64,000 nt of DNA. It comes from JAFDVN01 sp964472275. GTDB taxonomy: Bacteria > Acidobacteriota > Holophagae > Holophagales > Holophagaceae. A program made the position numbers and the translations under genes. This document shows, in pieces, positions 52,366 through 59,995 of the stretch. A model generated the notes under the pieces. The model had not been told where the DNA came from and made no database searches. It worked only from the letters and a program-made list of their open reading frames with translations. Within the stretch, counting starts at the first letter, position 1; the number at the start of each line of letters is the position of its first letter. The stretch lies in the NCBI GenBank assembly GCA_964472275.1, contig CAYYJN010000002.1, positions 27,502-91,501 on the forward strand, written 5' to 3'.

Positions 52366-53540
52366 GACGCCCCCAACTGGAGGATCTCGGCGACATTGGC
52401 GAGGTGTTCTTCGGGCTTGCCGCCTTGGACGAGAGCCCGATGCGCGAGGGTGCGGCCCCGTTGGAGCAAATCGCGGATGAAGGCTTTCTGTTCGTCGGAC
52501 AAAGTGGACAGGCCGCCGAGCGCCTCGTGTTCCAGACGATCCCACGCGCCGTTGAGGCGGTCCTGGGCATCGCGCAGCTCGCGCTTCTTCGTCCGCATCT
52601 CCGCGCGGCGCTTCAAGCGGGCCGCGGCGCCCGCGAGGATGGGCTCCGCCTTGAGGGCGGCCTCCGCGCGCTGGGCGCGGGCCGTGGCGGTTTCGGCGAG
52701 GAAGACGCCGAGATCCAGGCGGTGGACCCACGGCAACTGCTCCAGCGCCGCTTCCGAATCCACCGGCAGCGCCAGATCGAGGATGCGCAACGGGGCGCGC
52801 TTGGGCAGGCCGCCCCAGGCTTCCAGCGTGAAGAGCGGCGTGGGGCTGGCCGTCGCCGTCACGAGCGCGTCGAAACCATCGGGATTGCGTTGCAGATGGG
52901 AAAGCGGAATGACTCGCTGGAGGCCCAATTCATCCGCCAGTTCCTGGGCTTTCGAAAGCGTGCGGTTGGCGAGCGTCACCTTGAAACCCCGCTCCGGGAG
53001 CCGCGCCGCGAGGTATTGGCTCATGGGGCCGACACCGACCACCACGATGGATGCGCCTTCCGGCAACGCGTCCGCCAGGTGCTTGAGGGCGGCGGTGGCC
53101 ACGCTGATGCTGCCGTCCGCCATGCCGAGGCGCGCCCGGAGTCGCTGGCCTTCGCGGATCACATCCTCCAGCGCGGCTTGCGCCTCTTCGCCGGCGGAGC
53201 CGATCTCCCGCGCCTGGGAGAGGGCGTCGCGCATTTGATCCGGAATCTCCCGATCTCCGAGATTGGCGCTTTCGAGCCCCGCGGACAGGGCGAGGAGATG
53301 CTCCAGGGCCGCGTCACCCTCGTAGCGCACGGCCGCTTCCAGCGGTTTGAGGCGCTTGGAATCGCCGCCCCAGAACATCCACATGACCCGCTGGCAGGTC
53401 GCCAAATAGACCAGTTCCTCCGCGCCGGATCCGCGTTGCCACTCCCGCATGCGGGCGGCGAGACCCTCCCGCACCACCTGCCGTCCCACGAGATCCAGCT
53501 CGTGGACGGGCGCGTGGAAGCTGAGAAGGACGGGCTCCAT
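52362..53540 (-). CDS. hemA: Glutamyl-tRNA reductase
   Basis: A 392-residue GluTR that reduces glutamyl-tRNA to glutamate-1-semialdehyde, the first committed step. The catalytic cysteine is C49 in LATCQR (usual form TCNR, so Asn is replaced by Gln). NADPH site VVVGVGPMSQYLAARL and TASPTPLF follow, then the C-terminal dimerisation helices. ATG 53540 is preceded by AAAGG; an ATG four codons upstream exists. A 9-bp hairpin (53560-53580) lies in its leader. First gene of the heme pathway proper. Confidence 0.93.
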   Translation of the reverse strand: MEPVLLSFHAPVHELDLVGRQVVREGLAARMREWQRGSGAEELVYLATCQRVMWMFWGGDSKRLKPLEAAVRYEGDAALEHLLALSAGLESANLGDREIPDQMRDALSQAREIGSAGEEAQAALEDVIREGQRLRARLGMADGSISVATAALKHLADALPEGASIVVVGVGPMSQYLAARLPERGFKVTLANRTLSKAQELADELGLQRVIPLSHLQRNPDGFDALVTATASPTPLFTLEAWGGLPKRAPLRILDLALPVDSEAALEQLPWVHRLDLGVFLAETATARAQRAEAALKAEPILAGAAARLKRRAEMRTKKRELRDAQDRLNGAWDRLEHEALGGLSTLSDEQKAFIRDLLQRGRTLAHRALVQGGKPEEHLANVAEILQLGAS

Positions 53541-53652
53541 GGAACCTTTCATGGAGCGCCCGGCGGCCTTGGGCCGCCGGACCGTCTCCAACCCCGCATT
53601 GTCCTCCCAACGGCCCGTGCGGGAAAGCACAAGTTGCCCCGGGAGCGCGCGC

Positions 53653-54297
53653 TCAGTAGTCGCCCTTGCGGACATAGGGCTGGCTCCACAGCGTCACCTG
53701 AAGGAGCGTGGCCTTGAGCCACGCCTGCTGCATCTTCTCGACCTCTTCGGGGCTCGCGCCCTTCTTCGCGAGGAAGGGCTTCAAGGTGGTGACGACGGGA
53801 ATCACCAGCGGAGCGAGGTAGCGGAAGGGGACGACGGGCGCGGCGTGGGCGTGATCCGTGCGGTTCTTCCCGGCCCGGGCGTGGCGGCGGCCGATCTCCT
53901 GCTGCCAATCCAGCCAGCCCTGGTCATAGCGCGCGTCGGCGGTGTCCAGGATCCACTGCCCGAAGCGCTTGCGGACGGCGGCGAGATAGGCCCCGTCGGG
54001 CTTGCCGGTCCGGCGGTCCACGAACGCGTCGAGGAGCTGGGGCTTGGAGGCGACGAAGCCGTACCAGACATCGAGGATGGCGTCCGTCTGATCCGCGAGG
54101 ATGGGCTTGGACATGCGGAGGTACTTCACATCCTCGTCGCTGAAGAGCATCGCCTCCTCCATGCGGTGAAGGTCTTCCACCGTGAGGGGCGACCGGGACA
54201 GGCTGGCCGCGCCCATTTCGTATCCAGGGACGCGGGGGGATTGGGCGTGCAGGGACAGGCCGAGGGCCAAGCTGCCGAGCAGCGGGATGCATTTCAT
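53653..54297 (-). CDS. Exported protoglobin-like heme protein
   Basis: A 214-residue protein with a Sec signal (MKCIPLLGSLALGLSLHAQS) and a protoglobin-type domain: LTVEDLHRMEEAMLFSDEDV, DAILDVWYGFVASKPQLLDAF, AVRKRFGQWILDTADARYDQGWLDWQQEIGRRH, with the likely proximal His in IGRRHARAGKNRTDH. Protoglobins bind heme and gases (O2, NO, CO); export to the periplasm is unusual. It lies between marR and hemA on the same strand, 112 nt before hemA, suggesting a link to heme or gas sensing. Confidence 0.82.
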   Translation of the reverse strand: MKCIPLLGSLALGLSLHAQSPRVPGYEMGAASLSRSPLTVEDLHRMEEAMLFSDEDVKYLRMSKPILADQTDAILDVWYGFVASKPQLLDAFVDRRTGKPDGAYLAAVRKRFGQWILDTADARYDQGWLDWQQEIGRRHARAGKNRTDHAHAAPVVPFRYLAPLVIPVVTTLKPFLAKKGASPEEVEKMQQAWLKATLLQVTLWSQPYVRKGDY

Positions 54298-54355
54298 GGC
54301 GGACTCCGTGCAGGGCTCCGGAAGGAGCCGGGAAAGGTGGAGAGAAACGGGGCGG

Positions 54356-55015
54356 TTAGGCCCCTTGGGAACAGAAGCGTCGCCAGGCCGCGTCGGCCTG
54401 GGCATCGGGTGCTGGAGCGTGGTCCGCGCAATCGAGGCGCAAGTCTCCGCCGCCGAAGGGCGCGTCCACGAAGGCGCAATGGTGCGGGGCCTTGTCGCCC
54501 GGGTGCGCGAAGGGACGGAAGTGAACGCAGGTGAGGCAGAGCCGCGAGGGCGCGATGAAGCCGCGCTCTTGCAGGTCGCGGATCATCTTCAACACGCCGC
54601 GCAGGAACACTTCCTGCTCCACGCTCGAAAGCGCCCTGGCCCCGGCAAGGAGAAAGTCCGGCCATTCCGCGGCCTTGGCGGCCTCTTCGCGGCCTTTGCG
54701 AGTGAGCGCGATGGCCACCGCCCGCCGGTCATCCGGATCGGGGCGCTTGGAGGCCAGACCCTTGTCCACGAGGGCGCTCAAGGATTCGCTGGCTGTGGCG
54801 GCGGTCACGCCCAGCTCCGCGGCCAGATGGGAAAGCCGTTGGGGGCCTTCGGAGGCGGCCAGGAGCCCGAGCATCTGGCCCTGGGTGGGCGTCAGGCCGC
54901 TACGGCTCGCTTCCTGCCACGCCTGGCTGCGGATCGCCAGGCCCAGCTTCGCCAAGCCCGCCACAAGCTTGCGGGCCGGGGCTTGCTCGGGGTCTCTGGG
55001 GAAGGCGCGGGGCAT
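54356..55015 (-). CDS. MarR-family regulator with C-terminal four-cysteine site
   Basis: A 219-residue winged-helix MarR protein (helix-turn-helix GVTAATASESLSALVDKGLASKR, wing DPDDRRAVAIALTRKG). After the MarR fold comes an extra ~65-residue domain with C160, C163, C180 and C196 (CLTCVHFRP, HHCAFVDAPF, LRLDCADH), a likely zinc or Fe-S site. It could sense redox, metal or gas. It starts behind a strong promoter and precedes the protoglobin and heme genes on the same strand. Confidence 0.88.
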   Translation of the reverse strand: MPRAFPRDPEQAPARKLVAGLAKLGLAIRSQAWQEASRSGLTPTQGQMLGLLAASEGPQRLSHLAAELGVTAATASESLSALVDKGLASKRPDPDDRRAVAIALTRKGREEAAKAAEWPDFLLAGARALSSVEQEVFLRGVLKMIRDLQERGFIAPSRLCLTCVHFRPFAHPGDKAPHHCAFVDAPFGGGDLRLDCADHAPAPDAQADAAWRRFCSQGA

Positions 55016-55036
55016 GGCATCCTCGTGGGATGCTTA

Positions 55037-55065
55037 ATAATTAGGAGTCCGAACCATATTGTCAA
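55037..55065 (-). promoter_or_regulatory. Strong sigma-70 promoter of marR (and perhaps the heme cluster)
   Basis: On the minus strand: TTGACA (55060-55065, perfect -35), 17-nt spacer, AATTAT (55037-55042, 4 of 6 to -10), about 20 nt before the marR ATG. The -10 lies in an AT-rich near-palindrome (CTTAATAATTAG) that could be a MarR operator for autoregulation. The -35 overlaps the end of aroC. A rare clear consensus promoter in this GC-rich sequence. Confidence 0.7.
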
Positions 55066-56189
55066 CCCCCGTCGGAAATCTTTTCGACCGCCTCCCAGTC
55101 CCACTCGGTCGCGGCCGCGACGGAGCCTTCTTTCAGCGCCTGCTGAGTCAGCCAGGCGTCGTAGATGACGATGGCGGCCATGGCCTCGGCCACGGGCACG
55201 ATGCGGGGCGCGATGCAGGGATCGTGGCGGCCCTTGGTGCTGATCTCGGCGGCCTCGCCTTCCTTGGTGACGGTCCGCTGGGTCTTGGAGATGGAGCTGG
55301 TGGGCTTCACGGCGAGCCGCACGACCACCGGCGCGCCGGTGCTGATGCCGCCGAGGGTGCCACCCGCGTCGTTCTTCAACGGCCCTTCGGGGGCGAGGGG
55401 ATCGTTGTTCTCGCTGCCCCGCCGCCGCGCGCTCTCGAACCCCGCGCCCAGCTCCACGCCCTTCACCGCGCCGATGCTCATCATCGCGTAGGCGAGCAGC
55501 GCGTCCAGTTTGGCGAAGGTGGGATCGCCGAGGCCGATGGGCAGGCCCTCGATCCACACCTCGCAGACCCCGCCAACCGAATCGCCCTCGTTCCGGGCCG
55601 CTTCCACGGCGGCTTTCTGCGCTTCGAACGCATCAGGATCGGCGACCCGAAGCGGATTCGCCTCAACGAAGGGCCAATCCACCTTGTTTCCGGCGATGCC
55701 GCCGATCTCGCGGTTGAAGCCGCGGATGGTGACGCCCTGCTCCGCCAGCCGCCGCTTCGCCCACGCGCCCGCCGCCACGCGGGCGAGCGTCTCGCGCCCG
55801 CTGCTGCGTCCACCCCCGCGCGGATCGCGGATGCCGTACTTGCGGTCGTAGGTGAGATCCGCGTGCCCAGGCCGGAACAATTCGGTGATCGCCTTGTAGT
55901 CGGACGAGCGCTGGTTCTCGTTGAACACCGCGAGCGCGATGGGATGGCCCGTCGTCTTGCCTTCGAAAACGCCGGAGAGCACCTGCACCCGGTCCGCTTC
56001 CTTCCGCGGCGTGACGAGATCCGATTGTCCCGGCCGCCGCCGGTCAAGCTCCGCCTGGATCGCCTCCACCTCGAAGGGCAGGCCCGGCCTCACCCCATCC
56101 AGCACCACCCCCACCGCCGCGCCGTGGCTCTCCCCGAAACTGAGGATGCGAAACGCGCGGCCGAAGGTGGAGGGGGAGTCGAAGAGCAT
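55062..56189 (-). CDS. aroC: Chorismate synthase
   Basis: A 375-residue FMN-dependent enzyme of the shikimate pathway making chorismate from EPSP. FRILSFGESHGAAVGVVLDGVRPG, GRSSGRETLARVAAGA and the C-terminal STKGRHDPCIAPRIVPVAEAM are the three family signatures. ATG 56189 gives the family N-terminus (MLFDSPSTFGRAF). Its stop lies within the -35 of the next promoter. It follows the GAF-domain gene by 61 nt. Confidence 0.96.
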   Translation of the reverse strand: MLFDSPSTFGRAFRILSFGESHGAAVGVVLDGVRPGLPFEVEAIQAELDRRRPGQSDLVTPRKEADRVQVLSGVFEGKTTGHPIALAVFNENQRSSDYKAITELFRPGHADLTYDRKYGIRDPRGGGRSSGRETLARVAAGAWAKRRLAEQGVTIRGFNREIGGIAGNKVDWPFVEANPLRVADPDAFEAQKAAVEAARNEGDSVGGVCEVWIEGLPIGLGDPTFAKLDALLAYAMMSIGAVKGVELGAGFESARRRGSENNDPLAPEGPLKNDAGGTLGGISTGAPVVVRLAVKPTSSISKTQRTVTKEGEAAEISTKGRHDPCIAPRIVPVAEAMAAIVIYDAWLTQQALKEGSVAAATEWDWEAVEKISDGG

Positions 56190-56250
56190 GTCCGTGGTGT
56201 CCTGAAGCGCGCGTTCGCCATTCGCGCGGCGGCGAAACGATGGGCCGGGT

Positions 56251-57288
56251 TCAACCTTCCGGCAGCAGCTTCCAGTAAAGGCCGGGGCCGCCATCGGCGG
56301 TCTTGAGGGCTTCCTGGGCGCGGGCCAGGGCTCGCTGCAGTTGAGGATCGTCCAACTTGGGATGCCACAGCGTCGCCCCGATATGGCGTTTGCCGAGCCA
56401 CGGCTCCAGGCGATCCATCATGGCGAAGACGCCGCCCATCTCCGTGCGGGGCAGCAGCGCGAGCACCTGGTCGCGGCCGATGTCCACCAGCAGATCCTCG
56501 CCGCGCAAGGCGTTCATCAGGCTCTGAAGCCCCTTGGCGTCGTCGCTCTTGAAGAGCTTCCACACCAGCACCGCCATGCCTTCGCCTTTGCGGCGCGCCA
56601 TGTAGAGGTTGGCTTTGAGCCACACATCCAGGTAGCGGACATTCGGCAGGCCCGTCTGGCCGCTTTGAAGCGCGCTGTCCTCCACCACGGCGGAGGTGAG
56701 ATCCAGGGCGTCCTTGGTCATGCGCAGTTCGGCGCGCAGGGACTCCACTTCGAGCGTCTTGCTGAGGAGGTTCACCACCGCGTTCACGAGCGCGAGCTCG
56801 CCCTTGGTGAACGCGCGCGCCGCGGGAAAGTGAACGGAGAGGACGCCCGTCGTCTGGCCGTTCTCCCGCAACGCCATGCCGATGAAAGCTCCGATGCCCA
56901 GGCGCTTGCATTCCGCGTCCTGAGCCCACTGCGGGTCTTCCTGGATGTTGCGCACCACGAGCGCGCGCCGCGGGTGGTCCATCACCCGCGCGCTGAGGCC
57001 GGCGCAATCGGCTTCCACCGCGCCGCCCATCGTCACTTCCGGATCGTGCGCCCACCAGAAGGGCTCGAAGCCCAGGTCCGTGATGCGCGTCATGATGGCC
57101 CGCTGGGCCTTGAGCTGAGCCACCAGCAGGTTGAGGCAATGGTCGAAGAGCTGGGTGCTGTCCATGGTCACCCGGTCCAGCAGCTCGCTCAGCGCCGCGA
57201 AGTGCTCATCCCCGGCGATGGAGAACGCGCCGGATGGGGAGTTCAGCTTGGGCTCCTTCGGTTTTCCTTCCGGGGAGTGCTTGCTCAA
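56251..57288 (-). CDS. GAF-domain protein with degenerate GGDEF-like region
   Basis: A 345-residue soluble protein. After a charged N-terminal tail, residues ~30-190 form a GAF domain (ARVMDHPRRALVVRNIQEDPQW, GAFIGMALRENGQTTGVLSVHF). A linker coiled segment (~175-205) leads to residues ~215-335, which look like a GGDEF-type fold (TGLPNVRYLDVWLK, RGEDLLVDIGRDQVLALLPRTE) in which the active-site GGDEF is replaced by GRDQV. It is probably not a cyclase but a signal-binding protein. Upstream of aroC on the same strand. Confidence 0.75.
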   Translation of the reverse strand: MSKHSPEGKPKEPKLNSPSGAFSIAGDEHFAALSELLDRVTMDSTQLFDHCLNLLVAQLKAQRAIMTRITDLGFEPFWWAHDPEVTMGGAVEADCAGLSARVMDHPRRALVVRNIQEDPQWAQDAECKRLGIGAFIGMALRENGQTTGVLSVHFPAARAFTKGELALVNAVVNLLSKTLEVESLRAELRMTKDALDLTSAVVEDSALQSGQTGLPNVRYLDVWLKANLYMARRKGEGMAVLVWKLFKSDDAKGLQSLMNALRGEDLLVDIGRDQVLALLPRTEMGGVFAMMDRLEPWLGKRHIGATLWHPKLDDPQLQRALARAQEALKTADGGPGLYWKLLPEG

Positions 57289-57346
57289 CGACGGCTCCAG
57301 GGACGATCCCCAGTATAGGACGGGAGCCGAACGCGTGTGAAAAAAC

Positions 57347-57418
57347 AGGCTGGAGATGGAAGGTCGCGGCCGAAGGCCGCACCCGCTTGAACCTCCAGCC
57401 TCCAGTCTCCAGCCTGCC
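57347..57418. repeat. Word-array hairpin, AGGCTGGAG family
   Basis: Left run 57347-57363 and right run 57392-57415 of AGGCTGGAG/CTCCAGCCT words, with a small GCGGCCgaaGGCCGC hairpin (57366-57380) in the loop. It lies between the GAF gene and the duplicated Nfu end. Confidence 0.7.
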
Positions 57419-57454
57419 TCAGTACGCGATCACGCGCAGAGTCGGGTCCACCTC
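57419..57454 (-). pseudogene. Displaced second copy of the Nfu gene 3' end
   Basis: Twelve codons encoding EVDPTLRVIAY and TGA, 97 nt beyond the real Nfu end (EVDPALRVIAY, TAA). 32 of 36 bases are identical; two of the four changes are synonymous, one changes Ala to Thr and one changes the stop codon type. Out of frame with the gene. A 9-bp hairpin with a 3-nt loop (57457-57477) precedes it. Confidence 0.8.
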
Positions 57455-57515
57455 CGCTCTGTCCCCTTGGGACAGAGATACTGCGCCATGCCCAGCCATA
57501 GGCTCCGCTTGGGCC

Positions 57516-58061
57516 TTAGTACGCGATCACGCGCAGAGCCGGATCCACTTCCTCCTGCAGCATCCCCTCGATGTAGCGCAGGGTTCCGCTGATGGAGCTG
57601 GGGCAGGAGCCGCAGGCGCCGTGGTAGCTGATCTGGAGCGTCTCGCCATCGAAGCTGATGATCTCCAGGCCGCCGCCGTCGCCCGCGAGGCCCGGACGGA
57701 TGCGGGAATCCAGCAGCGCGTTGATCTTCGCGAGCTTCTCGTCCGCGTTCGCGCCGCTCAAGGCCGGACCCGCGTCGCCCGTGCCTTCCTCCTCAACCTT
57801 CAGATCCTCGACCGTCTCGCAGATGGGATCAATGAGGTCGCTCCACTCCGCGCCGCTCTCCTTGTTCACGGTGACGAAGCGGTCCATGTAGAACACGCTC
57901 GTCACCTTGCCGAGCGCGAAGATGGAGCTGGCCAGCGGATCGCCCACCGCCGAGCCGAAATCCTTGAAGCTGCGGGTGCCCATCTTGAGCAAAGGCTTCT
58001 GGACGATGAACTTCAGCGCGTCCGGATTGGGGGTGGGTTCGATGTTGATGACCTTCGGCAT
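57516..58061 (-). CDS. NifU/Nfu-type Fe-S scaffold or carrier
   Basis: A 181-residue protein with an N-terminal Nfu_N domain (MPKVINIEPTPNPDALKF, FGSAVGDPLASSIFALGKVTSVFY) and a C-terminal NifU domain with the cluster-binding pair C150/C153 (YHGACGSCPSS). It carries Fe-S clusters to client enzymes, of which this window has several radical SAM proteins. Start ATG 58061; a longer frame begins at 58091. A duplicated copy of its last 12 codons lies downstream. Confidence 0.92.
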   Translation of the reverse strand: MPKVINIEPTPNPDALKFIVQKPLLKMGTRSFKDFGSAVGDPLASSIFALGKVTSVFYMDRFVTVNKESGAEWSDLIDPICETVEDLKVEEEGTGDAGPALSGANADEKLAKINALLDSRIRPGLAGDGGGLEIISFDGETLQISYHGACGSCPSSISGTLRYIEGMLQEEVDPALRVIAY

Positions 58062-58122
58062 GGCCGCTCCGCGCAGATAGTTTACCCCCACGGTCAGGTT
58101 TTGCGAGCCCTATGCTGGAAGG

Positions 58123-58800
58123 ATGAAACCGCGCGCGCTTCTTTCCTGGTCCAGCGGCAAGGATGCCGCCTGGAGTCTTCATGTTCTGCGACACCAAGCG
58201 GAGGTGGAGGTGGTCGGGCTCTTGACCACGATCAACCGCGCCTTCGAGCGGGTGGCCATGCACGCCGTCCGGGAATCCTTGCTGGAAGCCCAGGCCGCGG
58301 CGGCCGGTCTGCCCCTTTGGAAAGTGGACATCCCCTATCCCTGTTCCAACGAGGCCTACGAAGCCGCCATGGGCGAAGCCTGCGCGAAGGCCGTCGCCGA
58401 AGGCATCGAGGTCATCGCCTTCGGCGACCTTTTCCTGGAAGATATCCGCGCCTATCGCGTCGAGAAGCTGAAGAACACGGGTCTGCGGCCACTGTTCCCG
58501 CTCTGGGGACGCCCCACTACGGATCTCGCTCGGGAGATGATCGCGGGCGGATTGAAGGCCACGCTCACCTGCGTGAATCCGAAGGAACTCGATGCCTCCT
58601 TCGCGGGCCGCGACTTCGACGCCGCGCTGCTTGCCGAGTTGCCGCCTTCCGTGGACCCCTGCGGCGAGCGGGGCGAATTCCATTCCTTTGCCTGGGACGG
58701 CCCCATGTTCCAGCACCCTGTGGCGATCACGCGCGGCGAAGTCGTCGCGCGGGATGGCTTCGTCTTCGCCGACCTGCTGCCGGAGTCCATCCATGCTTGA
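58123..58800 (+). CDS. Dph6-like ATP pyrophosphatase
   Basis: A 225-residue N-type ATP pyrophosphatase of the MJ0570/Dph6 family. PP-loop SWSSGKDAAWSLHVL (~8-22), then IAFGDLFLEDIRAYR, PLFPLWGRPTTDLAREMI and DPCGERGEFHSFAWDGPMF, the family end motif. Eukaryotic Dph6 amidates diphthine; bacterial relatives have other, unknown amidation or ligation roles. It overlaps the SuhB start by 8 nt. Confidence 0.9.
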   Translation: MKPRALLSWSSGKDAAWSLHVLRHQAEVEVVGLLTTINRAFERVAMHAVRESLLEAQAAAAGLPLWKVDIPYPCSNEAYEAAMGEACAKAVAEGIEVIAFGDLFLEDIRAYRVEKLKNTGLRPLFPLWGRPTTDLAREMIAGGLKATLTCVNPKELDASFAGRDFDAALLAELPPSVDPCGERGEFHSFAWDGPMFQHPVAITRGEVVARDGFVFADLLPESIHA

Positions 58801-59572
58801 TCGGGAACTCGAAGCCGCCATCGCCGCGGCCCAGGCGGGCGCGGCGGTGCTGATGAAACACTTCCGGCGTCTGGAGCCGGGTCAGATCAGCGAGAAGACC
58901 AAGCACGACCTCGTGAGCGTCGCCGACAAGGAAAGCGAAGCCGCCATCCGCGCCGTGTTGGATGCGCGCTGCCCCGGCTACGGCTTTCTCGGCGAGGAGA
59001 CCGGCGCCTCCGGCGGCGGCGAGTTGCGATGGGTGGTGGACCCGTTGGATGGCACGCTCAATTTCGTGCAGGGCTTTCCCCACTGGTGCGTGAGCATCGG
59101 GCTGGAGGACGACCAGGGAGGCCGCGTGGGCTGCATCCTGGACCCGCTGCGGGGCGATTGCTTCACGGCGGCGCGCGGCCAGGGCGCGTTCTGGAATGGG
59201 AAGCCCATGGCGGTCTCGACGCAAGCAAGCCTCGACGGCGCCTTCCTTTCGCTCGGCTTCGCCTATCAAATGACGCCGCGCCTCGCGGAATTCATGCCCG
59301 TCTTCGAGGCTTCTCTGCGCCGCGCCAAGGGTCTGCGCCGGGCGGGTTCCGCCGCGCTGGATCTCGCGCACACGGCGGCGGGGCTCTTCGACGGCTTCTT
59401 TGAACTCGGGCTCAAACCCTGGGACTTCGCGGCCGGCGCGCTGCTGGTGGTCGAGGCCGGAGGCGTCATCACTGACTGGCGTGGGAATGACACCGCCTGG
59501 CGGGCCAGCGGCGATCTGGTCGCGGGGCCGGAAGGCGTGGCGCGCGATCTGGTGGCCCTGGCTCAGGGCTGA
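58793..59572 (+). CDS. suhB: Inositol monophosphatase family protein (SuhB-like)
   Basis: A 259-residue Mg2+-dependent phosphatase. GFLGEETGASGGGELRWVVDPLDGTLNFVQGFP contains both metal motifs (GEE and WVVDPLDGT) and WDFAAGALLVVEAGG the third. It dephosphorylates inositol-1-phosphate or related sugar phosphates; SuhB also acts on rRNA transcription in E. coli. The ATG at 58793 lies within the end of the Dph6-like gene, so the two are coupled. Confidence 0.92.
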   Translation: MLDRELEAAIAAAQAGAAVLMKHFRRLEPGQISEKTKHDLVSVADKESEAAIRAVLDARCPGYGFLGEETGASGGGELRWVVDPLDGTLNFVQGFPHWCVSIGLEDDQGGRVGCILDPLRGDCFTAARGQGAFWNGKPMAVSTQASLDGAFLSLGFAYQMTPRLAEFMPVFEASLRRAKGLRRAGSAALDLAHTAAGLFDGFFELGLKPWDFAAGALLVVEAGGVITDWRGNDTAWRASGDLVAGPEGVARDLVALAQG

Positions 59573-59880
59573 GACGGAGGCGGCTGGGGGGCGCGACGCC
59601 GTTCGCGGCGTTCCCGCCGCAATTCCTTCAGCTTGTCCCGCTGCTCCGGCGTGAGGACGCCTTCCACGGCCTTGCGACGGGCCTTGGGATCATCCGGATA
59701 CTGTCTGCGGATCTCCCGGAGCTGCTGCCGCTGCTCCGGCGTAAGCCCGAGCTTCTGGAAGTCGCCCGGTCCGCGATGAGGCCGTTCCTGGGGCGGCGGC
59801 GGAGCCGGGTCCTGGGCGGAGAGGGAGGGCGCGAACGCGACCAGCGCGAGGATGAATCCGAAGGTTTCCAGGCGGCGCAT
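59563..59880 (-). CDS. Small exported Spy/CpxP-like protein
   Basis: A 105-residue secreted protein: signal MRRLETFGFILALVAFAPSLSAQ, a Pro-rich stretch, and two LTPEQR motifs (LTPEQRQQLREIRRQYPDD and VLTPEQRDKLKELRRERRE), the hallmark of the LTXXQ/Spy chaperone family, ending in an Arg/Pro-rich tail. Likely a periplasmic stress chaperone or metal binder. It ends in the last codons of suhB on the opposite strand (10-nt overlap). ATG 59880 chosen for the signal peptide. Confidence 0.8.
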   Translation of the reverse strand: MRRLETFGFILALVAFAPSLSAQDPAPPPPQERPHRGPGDFQKLGLTPEQRQQLREIRRQYPDDPKARRKAVEGVLTPEQRDKLKELRRERRERRRAPQPPPSQP

Positions 59881-59995
59881 GAAATCTCCAAGGATGGGCC
59901 TTGCAGCATAGACCCGGTTCCACCGACGGGGTTTAGACGGGTTCAGATTCTTGCCCCAATGATCCATGCTGGAGCTTCCTGCCCTGGAGGCGCCG

